From Spirochaetales bacterium (GTDB lineage Bacteria; Spirochaetota; Spirochaetia; JABMQR01): 14,525 nucleotides of DNA. The notes under the pieces are model-generated. The model searched no databases, was not told the DNA's origin, and worked only from the letters and a program-made list of their open reading frames with translations. Numbering within the stretch: position 1 is the stretch's first letter; the number at the start of each line of letters is the position of its first letter. Made by a program: the position numbers and the translations under genes. The stretch covers positions 1-14,525 of the forward strand of contig JAGLNY010000008.1 in assembly GCA_023139255.1 (NCBI GenBank), written 5' to 3'. This document shows, piece after piece, positions 6,280-13,706 of the stretch.

Positions 6280-7296
6280 ATGAAAGGTTTTTGTGAAGAG
6301 TGTAGGGATTATGTTGATTTTACTATAGAAGAAGTAAAAAGAGACAAAGAAATTCGAGGGATAAGTATTGAATATACTGCAAAAATTGCTTTTTGTGATG
6401 AGTGTACTAATGAATTATTTGTTTCTGAATTAAGGGATGAAAACCTGGAAACTATTAACAGAAATTACAGACTCACCGAGGGATTAATTCAGGTATATGA
6501 AATTGGGGAAGTCCTGGAAAAATATGATATAGGAAAAAGGCCTTTGTCTTTGATACTAGGTTGGGGTGAGGGGACTTTAAGTAGATATGTAGATGGTGAT
6601 ATTCCATCCAGACAATATTCTGATATTCTAAAAAGACTGCAAACTGATTTTGAGTTTATGCTGGAACTATTAGAGAAAAGCAAAAGTAAGATAACAGAAA
6701 GAGCCTATACTAATTGTTTGAGGGCAGCACAAAGAAATCTGGAAAACGAAAAAGAGATGATGGCAGTATTCCAGAGTGAAGAGAAAATTGACAGTGTAGT
6801 AAGATATATCATATATAAGAGTGTGGAAATTACACCATTAGCTCTCCAAAAACTGTTATATTTTAGTCAATCTTTTTATAAAGCATTTACTGAGAAATTC
6901 TTATTTGATAATGACTGTGGAGCATGGATCCACGGACCTGTATATAGAAACATTTACTATAAATACAAAGATCATGGGTATAATCCAATTGATGAAGATG
7001 TTGATAAGTTCATGAATTTTGATCTTACAGAAACTGAGAAAACGGTAATTGATACAGTATTATTAAATTTCGGATGTTATAGTGGGAAAATTCTTGAATA
7101 TATGACCCATGCAGAGCGTCCATGGAGAGAATCTAGAAATGGATTAGAAGATAGTGAGGTTTCAGATAGAATTATTGAGAAGGAATTAATTGAATTCTAT
7201 TATAAAGAAGTTCTGGGGAAATATAATATGATAAATATATCGGATATCCGTGATTATAGTACAGATCTTTTTAGAAAAATACAAAGGAGTAGTTAA
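6280..7296 (+). CDS. Antitoxin with zinc finger, helix-turn-helix and Panacea (SocA-like/DUF4065) domain
   Basis: 338 residues. Residues 5-42 carry two Cys pairs (FCEEC and FCDEC; C5, C8, C39, C42), an MqsA-type zinc-binding N-terminus. Residues about 73-115 form an XRE/MqsA-type helix-turn-helix (LSLILGWGEGTLSRYVDGD). After a charged linker, residues about 168-285 form a Panacea domain with its usual blocks: LALQKLLYFSQSFY, then GAWIHGPVYRNIY, then MTHAERPW. Panacea domains neutralise many unrelated toxins (PanAT systems), and the DNA-binding part probably represses the operon. I chose the ATG at 6280 because GGGAGG (6266-6271) is eight bases upstream and the protein then begins MKGFCEEC as in related proteins; an ATG at 6256 is in frame but poorer. 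The gene is AT-rich like the preceding one. Domain assignment is strong; antitoxin function is by family and context. Confidence 0.88.
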   Translation: MKGFCEECRDYVDFTIEEVKRDKEIRGISIEYTAKIAFCDECTNELFVSELRDENLETINRNYRLTEGLIQVYEIGEVLEKYDIGKRPLSLILGWGEGTLSRYVDGDIPSRQYSDILKRLQTDFEFMLELLEKSKSKITERAYTNCLRAAQRNLENEKEMMAVFQSEEKIDSVVRYIIYKSVEITPLALQKLLYFSQSFYKAFTEKFLFDNDCGAWIHGPVYRNIYYKYKDHGYNPIDEDVDKFMNFDLTETEKTVIDTVLLNFGCYSGKILEYMTHAERPWRESRNGLEDSEVSDRIIEKELIEFYYKEVLGKYNMINISDIRDYSTDLFRKIQRSS

Positions 7297-7309
7297 AAAA
7301 CGGGATTAC

Positions 7310-7333
7310 GGTGCCTAGGTGGCGCCGGGCACC
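7310..7333. repeat. Intergenic palindrome, GGTGCC...GGCACC family, copy 3 (expanded centre)
   Basis: The arms ggtgcc (7310-7315) and ggcacc (7328-7333) are intact, but the centre is enlarged to 12 bases and contains the small palindromes cctagg and ggcgcc. It fills most of the 42-base gap between two convergent genes. Read on the minus strand, the outer bases cggg/cccg can also pair and a run of six T follows (over 7295-7300), so it may serve as a poor terminator for the leftward transporter gene. Confidence 0.6.
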
Positions 7334-7338
7334 CGCAT

Positions 7339-8943
7339 TTAGGCGAGACTGTTCTCAGCCAAATGCCAATCCAGCCCCTCAATAATGGTTACTTCAACAA
7401 TACTTTCAGCTTTTTTTAACAGTGAGCGGCACTCGCTGCTTAAATTTAGCAGATGAAGCTTTTTCCCCTGCTGTGCATATTTTTCAGCAATGAAATTGAT
7501 AGCTTCCAGTCCTGAATGGTCATGGACACGGGCATTTGTAAAATCAATAACCACATGAACAGGGTCATCATTCACATTGAAAATCTGTTTGAATGAAGTT
7601 ACAGAACCAAAAAAAAGAGCTCCATCCAGTTTGTAGATATGTGTATTATGTTCATCAACACTCTCGGTAACTTCTATTTTTTTCCCTTTTTTCCAGGCAA
7701 AAACAAGGGCGCTGAAAATAATACCTACAGCGACGGCAACTGCAAGATCGGCAACAACCGTAATTACAGAAACCAGCAAAATCACTATCGCATCGGATTT
7801 CGGGATCTGCTTCATTACCCGGAAACTTGACCACTCAAAAGTACCTATTACCACCATAAACATAACTCCGACCAGGGCAGCCAGGGGGATGTTTTCAATC
7901 AGGACTGAACCAAAAAGGATAAAACCAAGCAGCGTTATTGCAGCTGTAATTCCGGAAGTCCTGCCTCTTCCCCCAGCGCGGATATTAATGACACTTTGCC
8001 CGATCATGGCACAGCCGCCCATGCCGCCGAAAAAACCATTTACTATATTGCCAATTCCCTGGCCTATACATTCACGATTTCCATGTCCTCTTGTCTCTGT
8101 CAGTTCGTCTACGAGAGTTAATGTCATTAATGATTCTATCAGACCGACTGATGCTGCCAATATGGCAAAAGGGAGTATTGTTTTTAATGCAGCCAGGGAA
8201 AATGGTATCCGGGGAAGAGAAAAACTGGGAAGAGATGCTGCAAGGGTGGTTTTTGAAGGATCCATTTCCCGGACAAAATCCATGACTGTCAGTACTTCTA
8301 TTCCCATGTTATTAAGCAGTAGGGAGATTCCGGAAACAATCACGATGGCAGCCAGTGTTGCCGGAACAGCTTTTGTCAGTCTTGGAAGAAAAAAGCTTAT
8401 AGCCATGGTGACAAGGATAAGTGCCGCCATAACAGTAAGAATCAAATAGTATTCACCCCTATCTGTTATGTGGCTGAGTGAAAACATTTCAAACTGGGAC
8501 TTGAAAATAACTATAGCTAATCCATTCACAAAGCCGAGCATAACAGAATGGGGTACAAGGCGGATAAATTTACCCAGTTTAAAGACACCGAAGAGAACCT
8601 GGATTGTACCCATAAGAATAACTGCTGCAAACAGGTAGCCTAGAGCTGATTCCATCCCTCCTATCCTGCTTTGCTGTACTACAAGAGGGGCGAAGATAAC
8701 AGCTACAGCTCCTGTAGCACCGGAAATCATTCCAGGTCTTCCCCCGATTATGGAAGTTATGAGTCCCATCATGAAGGCGGCATATAATCCGATTGTCGGA
8801 TCTACTCCCATAATAAAGGCAAATGCAATTGCTTCGGGAACAAGGGCAAGAGCCACGGTCAACCCTGAAAGTATGTCATTCTTCATGTTTCCCGGTTTCT
8901 GAATTCGTAGTTTAAAAAAGAAGTTTCTGTTTGTTGTGTTCAT
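7339..8943 (-). CDS. SulP-family anion transporter with C-terminal STAS domain
   Basis: 534 residues, normal for bacterial SulP proteins (sulfate, bicarbonate, dicarboxylate or other anions, usually with Na+ or H+). The membrane part spans about residues 20-415. Typical blocks are DILSGLTVALALVPEAIAFA at 23-42, GLYAAFMMGLITSIIGGRPG at 52-71, ISGATGAVAVIFAPL at 73-87 and FFGGMGGCAMIGQSVINIRA at 304-323. Residues about 430-525 form a cytoplasmic STAS domain with the regulatory-site sequence VHDHSGLEAI at 473-482. The ATG at 8943 lacks a close ribosome-binding site (AAGGA is about 13 bases away); an ATG at 8886 has none either, so 8943 is kept. The substrate cannot be deduced. It converges on the Panacea antitoxin gene and is divergent from the helicase. 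Confidence 0.93.
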   Translation of the reverse strand: MNTTNRNFFFKLRIQKPGNMKNDILSGLTVALALVPEAIAFAFIMGVDPTIGLYAAFMMGLITSIIGGRPGMISGATGAVAVIFAPLVVQQSRIGGMESALGYLFAAVILMGTIQVLFGVFKLGKFIRLVPHSVMLGFVNGLAIVIFKSQFEMFSLSHITDRGEYYLILTVMAALILVTMAISFFLPRLTKAVPATLAAIVIVSGISLLLNNMGIEVLTVMDFVREMDPSKTTLAASLPSFSLPRIPFSLAALKTILPFAILAASVGLIESLMTLTLVDELTETRGHGNRECIGQGIGNIVNGFFGGMGGCAMIGQSVINIRAGGRGRTSGITAAITLLGFILFGSVLIENIPLAALVGVMFMVVIGTFEWSSFRVMKQIPKSDAIVILLVSVITVVADLAVAVAVGIIFSALVFAWKKGKKIEVTESVDEHNTHIYKLDGALFFGSVTSFKQIFNVNDDPVHVVIDFTNARVHDHSGLEAINFIAEKYAQQGKKLHLLNLSSECRSLLKKAESIVEVTIIEGLDWHLAENSLA

Positions 8944-9135
8944 TGAAGCAAGTTAATCCTTGTTTTTTATCTTTATCCGGGTTGAAGTTTAGACATTAGA
9001 AAATCGAAACAAAAAAATTGTCTCAGCTGCCAGGCGATAAAATAGCAATAAATCAAAATAGTTACAATACTTCTAAACGTTTTTCCAAATGCATGGTAGT
9101 ATAGGACAACCACTAAACAGATGTGGAGGGAATAT

Positions 9136-11121
9136 ATGGAGCTCAATAAACAGCAAAAAGAGGCAGTAACCTACAATGGTGATGCAAAGAACGTACTTGT
9201 CACAGCAGGGGCGGGGTGTGGAAAAACCCGGACGATCATTGCACGGGCAGCACACCTCTACAAAAGCGGGACAGATGCAGCGCGCATTCTTATTATGACC
9301 TTTACAAATAGGGCAGCGCGGGAGATTAAATTACGGTTAAAAAGCGAAATCGGGGCAGCCTCGGAGCAGATGCAGGCGGGGACTTTTCATGCATTCTGTC
9401 TGAAGGTAATGACAAAGCTCCCGAAAAGCTTCGCCATCTCGGGCCTGAGTATCATCGATACTGATGATCAAAATAGTTTGATGAGTCTTATACGGAAAGA
9501 GTTCTTTAAAATTCAGGGTACAACACAGGGTAAAGCACAGCGTAAAACTCAGGGTTCAAGCAGAAAGGGAATCCCGAAAACCCGGCAGCTGCTTACCTAC
9601 TACTCATACAGTAGAAATACCTGTCAAAGCCCGAAGGAGTATCTTGAAGCACAAAGTGACTTTGAACCGGATACTATTACCGCCTGCTGTGATCTCTTTT
9701 CTCAATACCAGAAAGCCAAGGATACCCGGGGTTACCTTGATTATGATGACCTTCTGGAAAGGTTTTCCGATGCCCTTAAGAAGAAGCCGCAGTTGAAAAA
9801 AGCGGTGTGCACGCTTTTTAATGAGGTTCTGGTTGATGAAATGCAGGATACCAACCCCATCCAGTTCGAAATATTAAAACATTTTGCCGATGAAGGAGTG
9901 AGGCTTTTTTGTGTGGGAGATCCTGCCCAATCAATATACCGATTCCGGGGAGCAGAATTTCGCCATGTTTACCAGTTCCAGGAGATATTTGGTGAGAGTA
10001 TTACCATCCCGTTATCATTAAATTACCGAAGCTACCAGGAAATCCTTGATTTCTCAAACTGGCTTTTGGGTCGTTCGCCGCTTGAATACCGGAATGAGCT
10101 GACAGCACATCGTGGTGCGTGCAGATATATTCCGAGGCTTGAGGAATTTGAGCACGGATCGGAGGAGGCTTCCTGGATTGCAGACACTATTCTTGAACGA
10201 TTTGAGGCGGATGTTCCTTTCTCTGATATCATGATCCTCTATCGCTCGAGTTATGATGCAAAACCTCTTGAGGCAGAACTCATCCGGAGGGAGATCCCCT
10301 ATCGTTTTATTGGTGGGATCCTCCTGACAAAGTCTGCGCATGTTCGTGATGTATTGGCCCTGCTGCGGATTGTCAGGAACACAAAAGATGACCTTGCCTG
10401 GCTCAGGTTTTTACAGTTGTGGCCGCGGATAGGGGAAAGAACAGCAGAAAAGATATATAATCTCATTTCCTCGGCTGCAGGAAATGAGATTGTTGAACAC
10501 GGGCTTTCTGATTCTTTGGGACCTGACCATCCGGCACTTGAGGCGTTTCAAGCGGCGGTGAAGTACTATGATTCACCGCTTAAATGTCTAAAAAGCGTGA
10601 CGAGAAGCCTGAATTCGGCGCTGCGTGACCGGTATGATAACTGGAAACAGCGGTCAAAAGATCTTGAGCTGCTGATACGGGTTGCGGAAAATTATCAGGA
10701 CACTGCCGATTTTATCGATGATTTCACACTCGAGCCGCTGAATGATACCGAGATTAGTAAAAAATCGACTGATGATGCGGTAACACTGATAACCGTGCAC
10801 AGTGCCAAAGGGACGGAGGCGCCAATCTGTATTGTAGCGGGTGCAACCCAGTCGAATTATCCTCATTTCAGGTCCTTGGGCGATATTGATGCCGAAGAGG
10901 AGGAGCGGAGGGTTCTCTATGTTGCTTTGACCCGGGCTCAGAATGAACTGATTGTAACCCGGTCTTCGTTTCATCGAAATGCTTTCTGGGTTCAGAGTTC
11001 GCCGGCTGCCGGTGAAAAATACTTTCTTGAGGAGCTCCCTGAGGATTTAATCACCAAATCACTGCATGGGTGGTCGCCGGATACGGTGTCTGGGTTGGGT
11101 GCTTTGGAAGATGTTTTTTAG
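9136..11121 (+). CDS. UvrD/Rep-family superfamily 1 DNA helicase, shortened and divergent
   Basis: 661 residues, a 3'-5' type SF1 helicase that uses ATP to unwind DNA. Motifs in order are the Q-like LNKQQKEAV (3-11), Walker A AGAGCGKT (24-31), motif Ia MTFTNRAAREIK (54-65), GTFHAFC (82-88), motif II DEMQD (234-238, usually DExQD), motif III GDPAQSIYRFRGA (261-273), motif IV LNYRS (295-299), motif V TVHSAKGTEAP and motif VI RRVLYVALTRAQ (591-602). Motif V departs from the common HxxKGLEF form. It is somewhat shorter than UvrD/PcrA (about 720) and ends soon after the helicase core. A basic 4-residue tandem insert lies at 128-142. The start at 9136 is preceded by GGAGGG at 9125-9130, better than the in-frame ATG at 9121. 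It appears monocistronic. It may be an accessory repair helicase, not the cell's main UvrD. Confidence 0.92.
   Translation: MELNKQQKEAVTYNGDAKNVLVTAGAGCGKTRTIIARAAHLYKSGTDAARILIMTFTNRAAREIKLRLKSEIGAASEQMQAGTFHAFCLKVMTKLPKSFAISGLSIIDTDDQNSLMSLIRKEFFKIQGTTQGKAQRKTQGSSRKGIPKTRQLLTYYSYSRNTCQSPKEYLEAQSDFEPDTITACCDLFSQYQKAKDTRGYLDYDDLLERFSDALKKKPQLKKAVCTLFNEVLVDEMQDTNPIQFEILKHFADEGVRLFCVGDPAQSIYRFRGAEFRHVYQFQEIFGESITIPLSLNYRSYQEILDFSNWLLGRSPLEYRNELTAHRGACRYIPRLEEFEHGSEEASWIADTILERFEADVPFSDIMILYRSSYDAKPLEAELIRREIPYRFIGGILLTKSAHVRDVLALLRIVRNTKDDLAWLRFLQLWPRIGERTAEKIYNLISSAAGNEIVEHGLSDSLGPDHPALEAFQAAVKYYDSPLKCLKSVTRSLNSALRDRYDNWKQRSKDLELLIRVAENYQDTADFIDDFTLEPLNDTEISKKSTDDAVTLITVHSAKGTEAPICIVAGATQSNYPHFRSLGDIDAEEEERRVLYVALTRAQNELIVTRSSFHRNAFWVQSSPAAGEKYFLEELPEDLITKSLHGWSPDTVSGLGALEDVF
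9514..9561 (+). repeat. Four 12-bp tandem repeats inside the helicase gene
   Basis: Copies are cagggtacaaca, cagggtaaagca, cagcgtaaaact and cagggttcaagc. They encode the tetrapeptides QGTT, QGKA, QRKT and QGSS, a basic, probably disordered loop in the 1B-type region between motifs Ia and II. The 12-bp period keeps the frame, so copy number could vary without harm. Confidence 0.85.
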
Positions 11122-11323
11122 CAGGGTTTATTGGGAGGTGGGTTCTTTGTCCGGTCAATGTTTATGTCGATACGTAAATTCTGCTCTAGGCGATTGAGTT
11201 CCTATACGCTTCATATTTGCTATTGGAACAGTTTTCGAAATAGTTTTGTTGTCTCAATTGCGTATAATTAAAGAACGATGTATAAAATTACTAGGTAAAA
11301 AATATTATTTAAAAGGAAAAATC
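11122..11323. other. Non-coding gap after the helicase
   Basis: No convincing gene, terminator hairpin or RNA structure was found in this stretch. It ends with the -10 box and ribosome-binding site of the microprotein gene. A second gap without a supported gene (11426-11618) follows the microprotein and holds only the ECF-like promoter candidate. Confidence 0.6.
11263..11268 (+). promoter_or_regulatory. Perfect TATAAT -10 box before the microprotein gene
   Basis: TATAAT matches the -10 consensus exactly and lies 55 bases before the ATG at 11324. No good -35 box is seen at 16-18 bases; a TG dinucleotide two bases upstream is close to, but not, the standard extended -10 spacing. Confidence 0.45.
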
Positions 11324-11425
11324 ATGGGAAAAGAGAGAAATACAAAAAAAGACAATAAGAAGAAACCGCTTAAAACTCAAAAAGAGAAGCGAAAAGAAAA
11401 AAAAGAACAGAAAAAGAACAAATAA
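11324..11425 (+). CDS. Lysine-rich 33-residue microprotein
   Basis: ATG to TAA gives 33 residues, of which 15 are Lys and 2 Arg, with Glu and Gln interspersed (for example KRKEKKEQKKNK at the C-terminus). Support for a real gene: AAAAGGA at 11311-11317 lies about seven bases before the ATG, a perfect TATAAT lies upstream, and the reading frame falls in a non-coding gap away from other genes. The composition suggests an unfolded or helical polybasic peptide able to bind nucleic acid or acidic partners. Such Lys-rich small proteins occur in many genomes as hypothetical entries. I do not recognise it, and an A-rich stretch could produce a Lys-rich frame by chance, so the call is cautious. Confidence 0.55.
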   Translation: MGKERNTKKDNKKKPLKTQKEKRKEKKEQKKNK

Positions 11426-11570
11426 TACTCAAGGTATCAAGTAGCAGCACACAACAGCCGATATGATGTTCCGCTTTCTTTATTCCGGTATCACGGGTAT
11501 TGCGGCAGAGCTGGATCGTTTACACTTCTCTGTACAAACTGCACCGGCTCCGCATAGATAACTGTCAAAC

Positions 11571-11598
11571 TGAAACCCGGTCCTGGATCATGTGTATT
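11571..11598 (+). promoter_or_regulatory. ECF-sigma-like promoter candidate before the membrane/ABC operon
   Basis: TGAAAC (11571-11576) resembles the GAAC-type -35 of ECF sigma factors and is followed after 17 bases by GTATT (11594-11598). Transcription would begin just before the GGAGGA at 11609-11614. In Bacillus the related yxlEFG genes belong to the ECF sigY operon, which makes this suggestive only. Confidence 0.25.
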
Positions 11599-11618
11599 AC
11601 CATAGTATGGAGGAATTT

Positions 11619-11822
11619 ATGAATACTGTATTATTAATTGCGTTGGTACCACTGGTATCTATTGAACTCATTCTAAAACTTGTTTGCTTTCTTGATTGGA
11701 GAAAGCGGGAGGTTTTTCGCGGACTGGATAGATGGGTATGGCTGATTGTATTCCTTTTGGTTAATTTAATTGGGCCTATTGTTTATCTGGCGTACGGCAG
11801 GAGTGAGCATGGCAACAATTGA
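11619..11822 (+). CDS. Small two-helix membrane protein, PLD-nuclease N-terminal type (YxlE-like)
   Basis: 67 residues from the ATG at 11619, chosen because GGAGGA at 11609-11614 is four bases away. Two hydrophobic helices (about residues 2-23 and 42-63) flank a basic loop DWRKREVFRGLDRW. The second helix ends in NLIGPIVYLAYGR, the signature of the PLDc_N / YxlE family of small inner-membrane proteins. These often sit next to ABC-2 exporters. In Bacillus subtilis yxlE precedes yxlF (ATPase) and yxlG (permease) in the sigY operon, the same order as here. The gene overlaps the ATPase start by 14 bases, so the two are translationally coupled. It may act as an accessory or regulatory partner of the exporter; the biochemical function is not established. 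Confidence 0.82.
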   Translation: MNTVLLIALVPLVSIELILKLVCFLDWRKREVFRGLDRWVWLIVFLLVNLIGPIVYLAYGRSEHGNN

Positions 11823-12912
11823 GTGTAAAAACCTCATTAAAACCTACGGGAAGGTGAAAGCCCTGGACGGGCTGGATCTTTTTGTCCCCGATCAGGGTGT
11901 GTTCGGGTTTCTCGGACCGAACGGGGCAGGAAAAACCACTACTATTAAAATACTTACCGGGCTTGTTAAGCGAACCGGGGGTGAGTGCCTGGTAAATGGA
12001 GTAGATGTAAATAATAGGGCAGTTGACCATCGGCGGCAGATAGGATATTTGTCACAGGATCCCTCCTATTACAAATGGATGACTGGGCGGGGACTGCTCA
12101 ATTTTGTCGCTGACATATTCGGGTATGCGCCGGCATCAAAGCAGCAGAGAACAGGACTTCTTCTTGAAATGGCTGGACTTGAAGAGGCTGCGGACAGGAA
12201 AATTGGTGGATATTCGGGAGGAATGGTACAACGGATTGGAATTGCACAGGCAATGTATCAGGATCCGGAAGTGCTGTTTCTGGATGAGCCGGTAGCAGCT
12301 CTCGACCCAATCGGCAGAAAAGAAGTGCTCGACTTTATCAACGAACTAAAAGATACCACTTCGGTATTTATGTCAACTCATATTCTGTCGGATGTAGAAC
12401 GGGTATGTGATGAGGTGGCTATTATACAGGCAGGCAGGGTAGTTGCATCAGGTAAAGCAACTGAATTGATGGAAAAATACTCCCCAGGATATTATCGACT
12501 TACATTTGAGACTCCTGTAGATGCGGAGGCCTGCTGTACCATTCTCAGGAAGCTGAATATTGAATATATCTGCAGCGGCATTGACAGCGAAAGTGGCAGT
12601 AATGCCGATGCAAGCGGCAAAGAAAGCAACAATAACGGCGAGACAGTGCGATTGAAAAAACATGACTTTCTGACCGGCCGCTCTTCAATTCTCGGGGAAA
12701 TAGCCAATCTGTCACTCAGTCTGAAAGATATCACGCAGGATTCCGCAACACTTGAGGATGTGTTTGTCCATGTGATTGCGGCATCTGGCACCGATGGCGG
12801 TACAAGCAGCGGTGCCACCGGCTCCCCTGGCTTTGATATCAAAGGTGACCCCGAAGGTGGCCCCGAAGGTGACCTCGAAGGTGACCCCGAAGGAGCGTCA
12901 GATGACAAATAA
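11809..12912 (+). CDS. ABC transporter ATPase (YxlF-like) with an unusual low-complexity tail
   Basis: 367 residues from the ATG at 11809, with AGGAG at 11799-11803, against roughly 300 for the family. It powers the ABC-2 permease encoded next. Nucleotide-binding landmarks are all present: Walker A GPNGAGKTT (36-44), Q-loop LSQDP (81-85), signature YSGGMVQR (135-142), Walker B VLFLDEP (155-161), D-loop ALDP (164-167) and H-loop STHIL (189-193). Two stretches explain the extra length: a Ser/Asn/Gly-rich insert at about 257-279 inside the C-terminal domain, and a tail from about 326 that is Gly/Thr/Ser-rich, then a 4-residue repeat (GDPE-like), ending in SDDK. The last 11 bases overlap the permease start. 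The substrate is unknown; the class exports antibiotics, lipids or peptides, or acts in stress responses. Confidence 0.93.
   Translation: MATIECKNLIKTYGKVKALDGLDLFVPDQGVFGFLGPNGAGKTTTIKILTGLVKRTGGECLVNGVDVNNRAVDHRRQIGYLSQDPSYYKWMTGRGLLNFVADIFGYAPASKQQRTGLLLEMAGLEEAADRKIGGYSGGMVQRIGIAQAMYQDPEVLFLDEPVAALDPIGRKEVLDFINELKDTTSVFMSTHILSDVERVCDEVAIIQAGRVVASGKATELMEKYSPGYYRLTFETPVDAEACCTILRKLNIEYICSGIDSESGSNADASGKESNNNGETVRLKKHDFLTGRSSILGEIANLSLSLKDITQDSATLEDVFVHVIAASGTDGGTSSGATGSPGFDIKGDPEGGPEGDLEGDPEGASDDK
12842..12889 (+). repeat. Four 12-bp tandem repeats in the ATPase tail
   Basis: Copies are aaggtgaccccg, aaggtggccccg, aaggtgacctcg and aaggtgaccccg, followed by a partial aagga. They encode an acidic Gly-Asp-Pro-Glu style repeat and end exactly in the AGGAG that serves as ribosome-binding site for the next gene. 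Confidence 0.88.
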
Positions 12913-13705
12913 TACGCGTACCGGATCTCCAGGATCCACCGGATCCATCCATCTTTTCCGGGCACTATTGAAGAAGGAGCTCACTGAGCAGATCCGTAAT
13001 TCACACCTTCTGATAGCCGCGGCGGTATTCGCCTTTTTCGGAATACTCTCACCGGTTACTGCACAGTATCTTCCACAACTCATATCGATGTTTAGCGAGA
13101 CCCAGAATATGCAGATTATCCTGCCCATCCCTACAGTAACAGATGCCTACATGCAGTATGTTAAAAATATTTCACAGATTGGTGTACTTGTGGTCATATT
13201 CCTCACCATGGGAGGGGTTTCAAAGGAGAAAGAACAGGGAACTCTCGCCTTTCTCCTGGTTAAACCAGTATCCCGGGGGATATATTTGTTAACAAAAACT
13301 ACAGCACATGTGGTGATATTTCTTGTTGCTTATGCTGCGGGCTTTATTCTTATGGGAATATATACCAGGATATTTTTCGGGTCTTTCCCCTTAAGTTCAT
13401 TTGTTGTCGGGAATCTCCTTCTGGGAGCTTATCTGGTGACTATACTCATCCTCACACTGAGCCTTTCTGCGATGGTGAAGCGGCCGATAGGGTCAGGTAT
13501 GCTGGCTTTGATTATCTGGATAGTGCTGAGCCTGATGGGAAATCTTCCTAAAATAGGAACATTCCTGTTCCCCCGGCTGGGAGCTGATGCGATGGCGGTC
13601 TTTAGCGGGGGTTCTACAGCATGGCAGCCGATAACGGGGGCTGTTGTAATCTCTTGTCTCTTTCTGGCTGTCGGGTACCGAATGTTCAGGACATGGGAAC
13701 CGTGA
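12902..13705 (+). CDS. ABC-2 type permease (YxlG-like)
   Basis: 267 residues from the ATG at 12902, supported by AGGAG at 12891-12895; an in-frame ATG at 12776 would only read through the ATPase gene. After a Gly/Ser/Thr N-terminal tail come an amphipathic entry segment (LFRALLKKELTEQIRN) and six hydrophobic helices: about residues 35-56, 90-106, 126-150, 158-180, 190-210 and 240-258. The loop GGVSKEKEQGTLAFLLVKPVSRG is the hallmark of ABC-2 permeases, which meet the ATPase through this coupling region. It forms the membrane half of the exporter encoded by the operon. The start overlaps the ATPase stop by 11 bases. A palindrome of the dispersed family follows immediately after the stop codon. 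Confidence 0.9.
   Translation: MTNNTRTGSPGSTGSIHLFRALLKKELTEQIRNSHLLIAAAVFAFFGILSPVTAQYLPQLISMFSETQNMQIILPIPTVTDAYMQYVKNISQIGVLVVIFLTMGGVSKEKEQGTLAFLLVKPVSRGIYLLTKTTAHVVIFLVAYAAGFILMGIYTRIFFGSFPLSSFVVGNLLLGAYLVTILILTLSLSAMVKRPIGSGMLALIIWIVLSLMGNLPKIGTFLFPRLGADAMAVFSGGSTAWQPITGAVVISCLFLAVGYRMFRTWEP
12923..12949 (+). repeat. Three 9-bp tandem repeats at the start of the permease gene
   Basis: ggatctcca, ggatccacc and ggatccatc in a row. They code for the flexible Gly/Ser/Thr-rich N-terminal tail before the first membrane-associated helix. Confidence 0.6.
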
Positions 13706-13706
13706 G

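Noticed and set aside
7889..8449. A 186-residue plus-strand frame opposite the SulP gene
   Set aside because: Antisense shadow of a clear SulP transporter; the composition (Pro, Ile, Ser runs) mirrors membrane-helix codons.
11463..11561. A 32-residue frame starting with two ATGs between the microprotein and the membrane-protein gene
   Set aside because: No ribosome-binding site, no promoter and no recognisable sequence feature.
12492..12965. A 157-residue reverse frame rich in Ser/Pro repeats
   Set aside because: It is the antisense reading of the 12-bp tandem repeat in the ABC ATPase tail; no ribosome-binding site.
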